Assembly: GCA_021155145.1 (NCBI GenBank)
Contig: JAJNPX010000375.1
Coordinates: 1-9,024, forward strand
DNA from: Acidisarcina sp.
GTDB taxonomy: Bacteria; Acidobacteriota; Blastocatellia; Pyrinomonadales; Pyrinomonadaceae
Length of the DNA: 9,024 bases
Direction: 5' to 3'
Part shown: positions 7,685-9,024 of the stretch, piece by piece
Position numbering within the stretch: position 1 is the stretch's first letter
Layout: each line of letters begins with the position of its first letter
Notes under the pieces: model-generated
What the model was told of the DNA's origin: nothing
What the model saw: the letters and a program-made list of their open reading frames with translations, nothing else
Databases searched by the model: none
Made by a program: the position numbers and the translations under genes

Positions 7685-8761
7685 ATGTCATTGGATCTTA
7701 GCAAGATACAGGAACTCTTGGGAGGTGACGCCGAATCACTTCTCGGACATGTATCGAAAACTATCGATAAGAACGACCTTCATCTGCCGGGCGGAGATTT
7801 TGTGGACCGCGTTTGGATGTATTCCGACCGAAACCCCGCGGTGCTCCGCAGCCTGCAGACGCTTTATGGTAACGGCCGACTTGCCGGTACGGGATATCTC
7901 TCTATACTGCCGGTAGATCAGGGGATCGAGCACTCGGCTGGAGCTTCGTTCGCACCGAACCCGCAGTATTTTGACCCTGAAAACATCGTAAAGCTTGCGA
8001 TGGAGGGCGGGTGCAATGCGGTCGCTTCGACATTTGGGGTGCTTGGTTCGATCGCACGGAAATACGCGCACAAGATCCCCTTCATCGTGAAGATCAATCA
8101 TAACGAGTTGCTCACGTTCCCTAACCAGTTCGACCAGGTGATGTTCGGGACGATCGAACAGGCCCGGAACATGGGAGCCATCGCGGTCGGCGCGACGATA
8201 TATTTCGGGTCGGATCAATCTACACGGCAGTTGACCGAGGTTTCCGAGGCCTTTGCCTACGCCCACGAACTCGGCATGGCGACCATACTTTGGTGCTATC
8301 TTCGCAATTCGAAATTCAAGACATCGGAGGGCGATATGCATACGGCGGCCGACCTGACGGGCCAGGCGAACCATCTTGGCGTGACCATCCAGGCGGATAT
8401 AATCAAGCAGAAACTGCCGGAAAGGAACGGCGGATACAACGTCCTGAACACGGAGAGCAGCTACGGCAAAACGAGCCCAAAGATCTACAGCGACCTAACG
8501 AGCGACAATCCGATCGACCTCGTCCGCTATCAGGTAGCCAATTGCTTTATGGGCCGTTGCGGCTTGATCAATTCAGGCGGCGAATCCAAGGGGGCGAGCG
8601 ATCTGGCGGATGCGGTGCGTACCGCCGTAATAAACAAACGTGGCGGCGGATCGGGACTGATCTCCGGCCGAAAGGCGTTTCAGCGACCGATGGCCGAGGG
8701 CATCGAGCTCCTGAATGCGATCCAGAACGTATATCTGTCAAAGGACGTGACTGTCGCTTAG
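7685..8761 (+). CDS. fbaB: Class I fructose-bisphosphate aldolase (DhnA/FbaB type)
   Basis: This 358-residue cytoplasmic enzyme reversibly cleaves fructose 1,6-bisphosphate to dihydroxyacetone phosphate and glyceraldehyde 3-phosphate through a lysine Schiff base, in glycolysis and gluconeogenesis. The sequence follows E. coli FbaB closely along its length (E. coli about 350 residues): [18 protein letters not shown] near 76-93, IVKINHNE near 134-141, GATIYFGS near 169-176, LWCYLRNS near 202-209, [11 protein letters not shown] near 222-232, [13 protein letters not shown] near 275-287 and LINSGGES near 294-301. Asp78, Trp203 and Tyr205 fit the active-site Asp and W-x-Y pair of archaeal-type class I aldolases. 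Lys241 in ADIIKQK is the likely Schiff-base lysine. The glycine-rich NSGG and ISGRKAF segments fit phosphate binding. The ATG at 7685 has AGGAG at 7673-7677, 7 nt away, and its own promoter. The gene is transcribed alone and faces a convergent gene 102 nt downstream. Confidence 0.95.
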   Translation: MSLDLSKIQELLGGDAESLLGHVSKTIDKNDLHLPGGDFVDRVWMYSDRNPAVLRSLQTLYGNGRLAGTGYLSILPVDQGIEHSAGASFAPNPQYFDPENIVKLAMEGGCNAVASTFGVLGSIARKYAHKIPFIVKINHNELLTFPNQFDQVMFGTIEQARNMGAIAVGATIYFGSDQSTRQLTEVSEAFAYAHELGMATILWCYLRNSKFKTSEGDMHTAADLTGQANHLGVTIQADIIKQKLPERNGGYNVLNTESSYGKTSPKIYSDLTSDNPIDLVRYQVANCFMGRCGLINSGGESKGASDLADAVRTAVINKRGGGSGLISGRKAFQRPMAEGIELLNAIQNVYLSKDVTVA

Positions 8762-8780
8762 AAGTCCCAGCAACCATTTT

Positions 8781-8853
8781 GCGAGCCCGCGCACTTGCTA
8801 TGGCAGAACGATCAAGTCGGAAGTCGCTCTCCTGCTTTCGCGCGGGCTTTCGC
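8781..8853. repeat. GC-rich inverted repeat in the aldolase/MBL convergent gap
   Basis: AGCCCGCGC (8784-8792) and GCGCGGGCT (8840-8848) form a perfect 9-bp stem, flanked by GCG/CGC that also pair past a 2-nt bulge (8781-8783 with 8851-8853). The 47-nt loop holds an inner ACTTG/CAAGT pair (8793-8797 with 8813-8817). On + the stem is followed only by TTT, and on - there is no T-run. It may help end transcription on one or both strands, or act as a 3'-end stabilising structure. It is not a textbook intrinsic terminator. Confidence 0.5.
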
Positions 8854-8863
8854 AACTCCACGA

Positions 8864-9024
8864 TCATTTCATCGAATAACTTCGGTAGACCGTGGCGATC
8901 CATGCATCGGTCTTGATAAAACCCGAGCCGGCTTCCTTGAATTTATCAGGCAAGCCGGCTTTTTGTATTTCTTCAAGCGACTTTCCCGCCTTCATTGCGT
9001 CCGTAACGATCTTGGAGGACTCAA
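8864..9024 (-). CDS. C-terminal end of a probable MBL-fold metallo-hydrolase
   Basis: Only the last 52 residues are visible; the 5' part lies beyond the right edge. The frame is open from the edge to a TGA at 8864-8866. The visible part reads MKAGKSLEEIQKAGLPDKF, then a GSGFIKTDAWIATVYRS block and the ending YSMK. This pattern (a helix with GKSLEEI, a short turn, then GFI and a WI-x-TVYRS helix) resembles the C-terminal tail of MBL-fold (metallo-beta-lactamase superfamily) hydrolases of the SoxH/quinoprotein-relay sort. The metal-binding HxHxDH motif would be upstream, out of view, so the assignment rests on a short tail. The coding call is supported by the continuous frame and sensible protein composition. 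The gene converges on the aldolase gene. Confidence 0.6.
   Translation of the reverse strand, partial: ESSKIVTDAMKAGKSLEEIQKAGLPDKFKEAGSGFIKTDAWIATVYRSYSMK
8926..8964 (+). terminator. Intrinsic terminator-like hairpin on + inside the convergent gene's 3' end
   Basis: AGCCGGCTT (8926-8934) pairs perfectly over 9 bp with AAGCCGGCT (8952-8960) around a 17-nt loop that can pair further (CCT with AGG). TTTTT follows at 8960-8964. It is the best terminator-shaped structure downstream of the aldolase gene, about 165 nt past its stop, but it lies antisense within the coding end of the convergent gene. There the two arms encode the KAG and EAG repeats of the protein, so chance through coding constraint is possible. 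Confidence 0.55.

Noticed and set aside
8290..8916. A 208-codon open frame on + overlapping the aldolase gene and the convergent gene
   Set aside because: It is out of frame with the highly conserved aldolase and runs through the intergenic inverted repeat. Its protein is low-complexity and rich in Arg/Gly.

Overview
This is chromosomal, protein-coding DNA of moderately high GC content (high fifties percent by eye). It probably comes from an acidobacterium of the Blastocatellia/Pyrinomonadaceae kind. That placement is an inference from the gene mix: an RskA-type anti-sigma factor, an exported two-domain M16 peptidase, paired DUF3857/transglutaminase-like exported proteins and an FbaB-type aldolase. 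No marker gene proves it. There are no RNA genes, insertion sequences, CRISPR arrays or other signs of mobile DNA.

Layout from left to right. (1) The end of an anti-sigma-K (RskA-like) gene on + (1-490) is cut off by the left edge. (2) A 108-nt gap is followed by a complete gene on + for a secreted zinc peptidase of family M16 (599-3382) with two M16 modules. (3) A strong stem-loop (3397-3435) lies between this gene and a convergent gene and can serve both strands. (4) A two-gene operon on - encodes two exported DUF3857 plus transglutaminase-like proteins. The promoter-proximal one (5448-7463) has lost the catalytic Cys and Asp. The distal one (3452-5425) keeps an intact Cys-His-Asp triad. 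(5) A 221-nt divergent intergenic region carries a good sigma70-type promoter for each side. (6) A complete class I fructose-bisphosphate aldolase gene (fbaB type, 7685-8761) lies on +. (7) At the right edge on - is the C-terminal end of a convergent gene that looks like an MBL-fold hydrolase (8864-9024).

The left and middle genes share an envelope theme. The anti-sigma factor senses across the membrane, and the M16 peptidase and both transglutaminase-like proteins carry signal peptides and should act outside the cytoplasm. The M16 gene and the transglutaminase operon converge on a terminator, so they are neighbours rather than one operon, and any functional link is speculative. The aldolase is a housekeeping glycolysis/gluconeogenesis gene with its own promoter.

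I see no clear new defence or mobile system. The points most worth a second look are the degenerate/intact transglutaminase pair and a canonical-looking terminator for the aldolase transcript that sits inside the coding end of the convergent gene.
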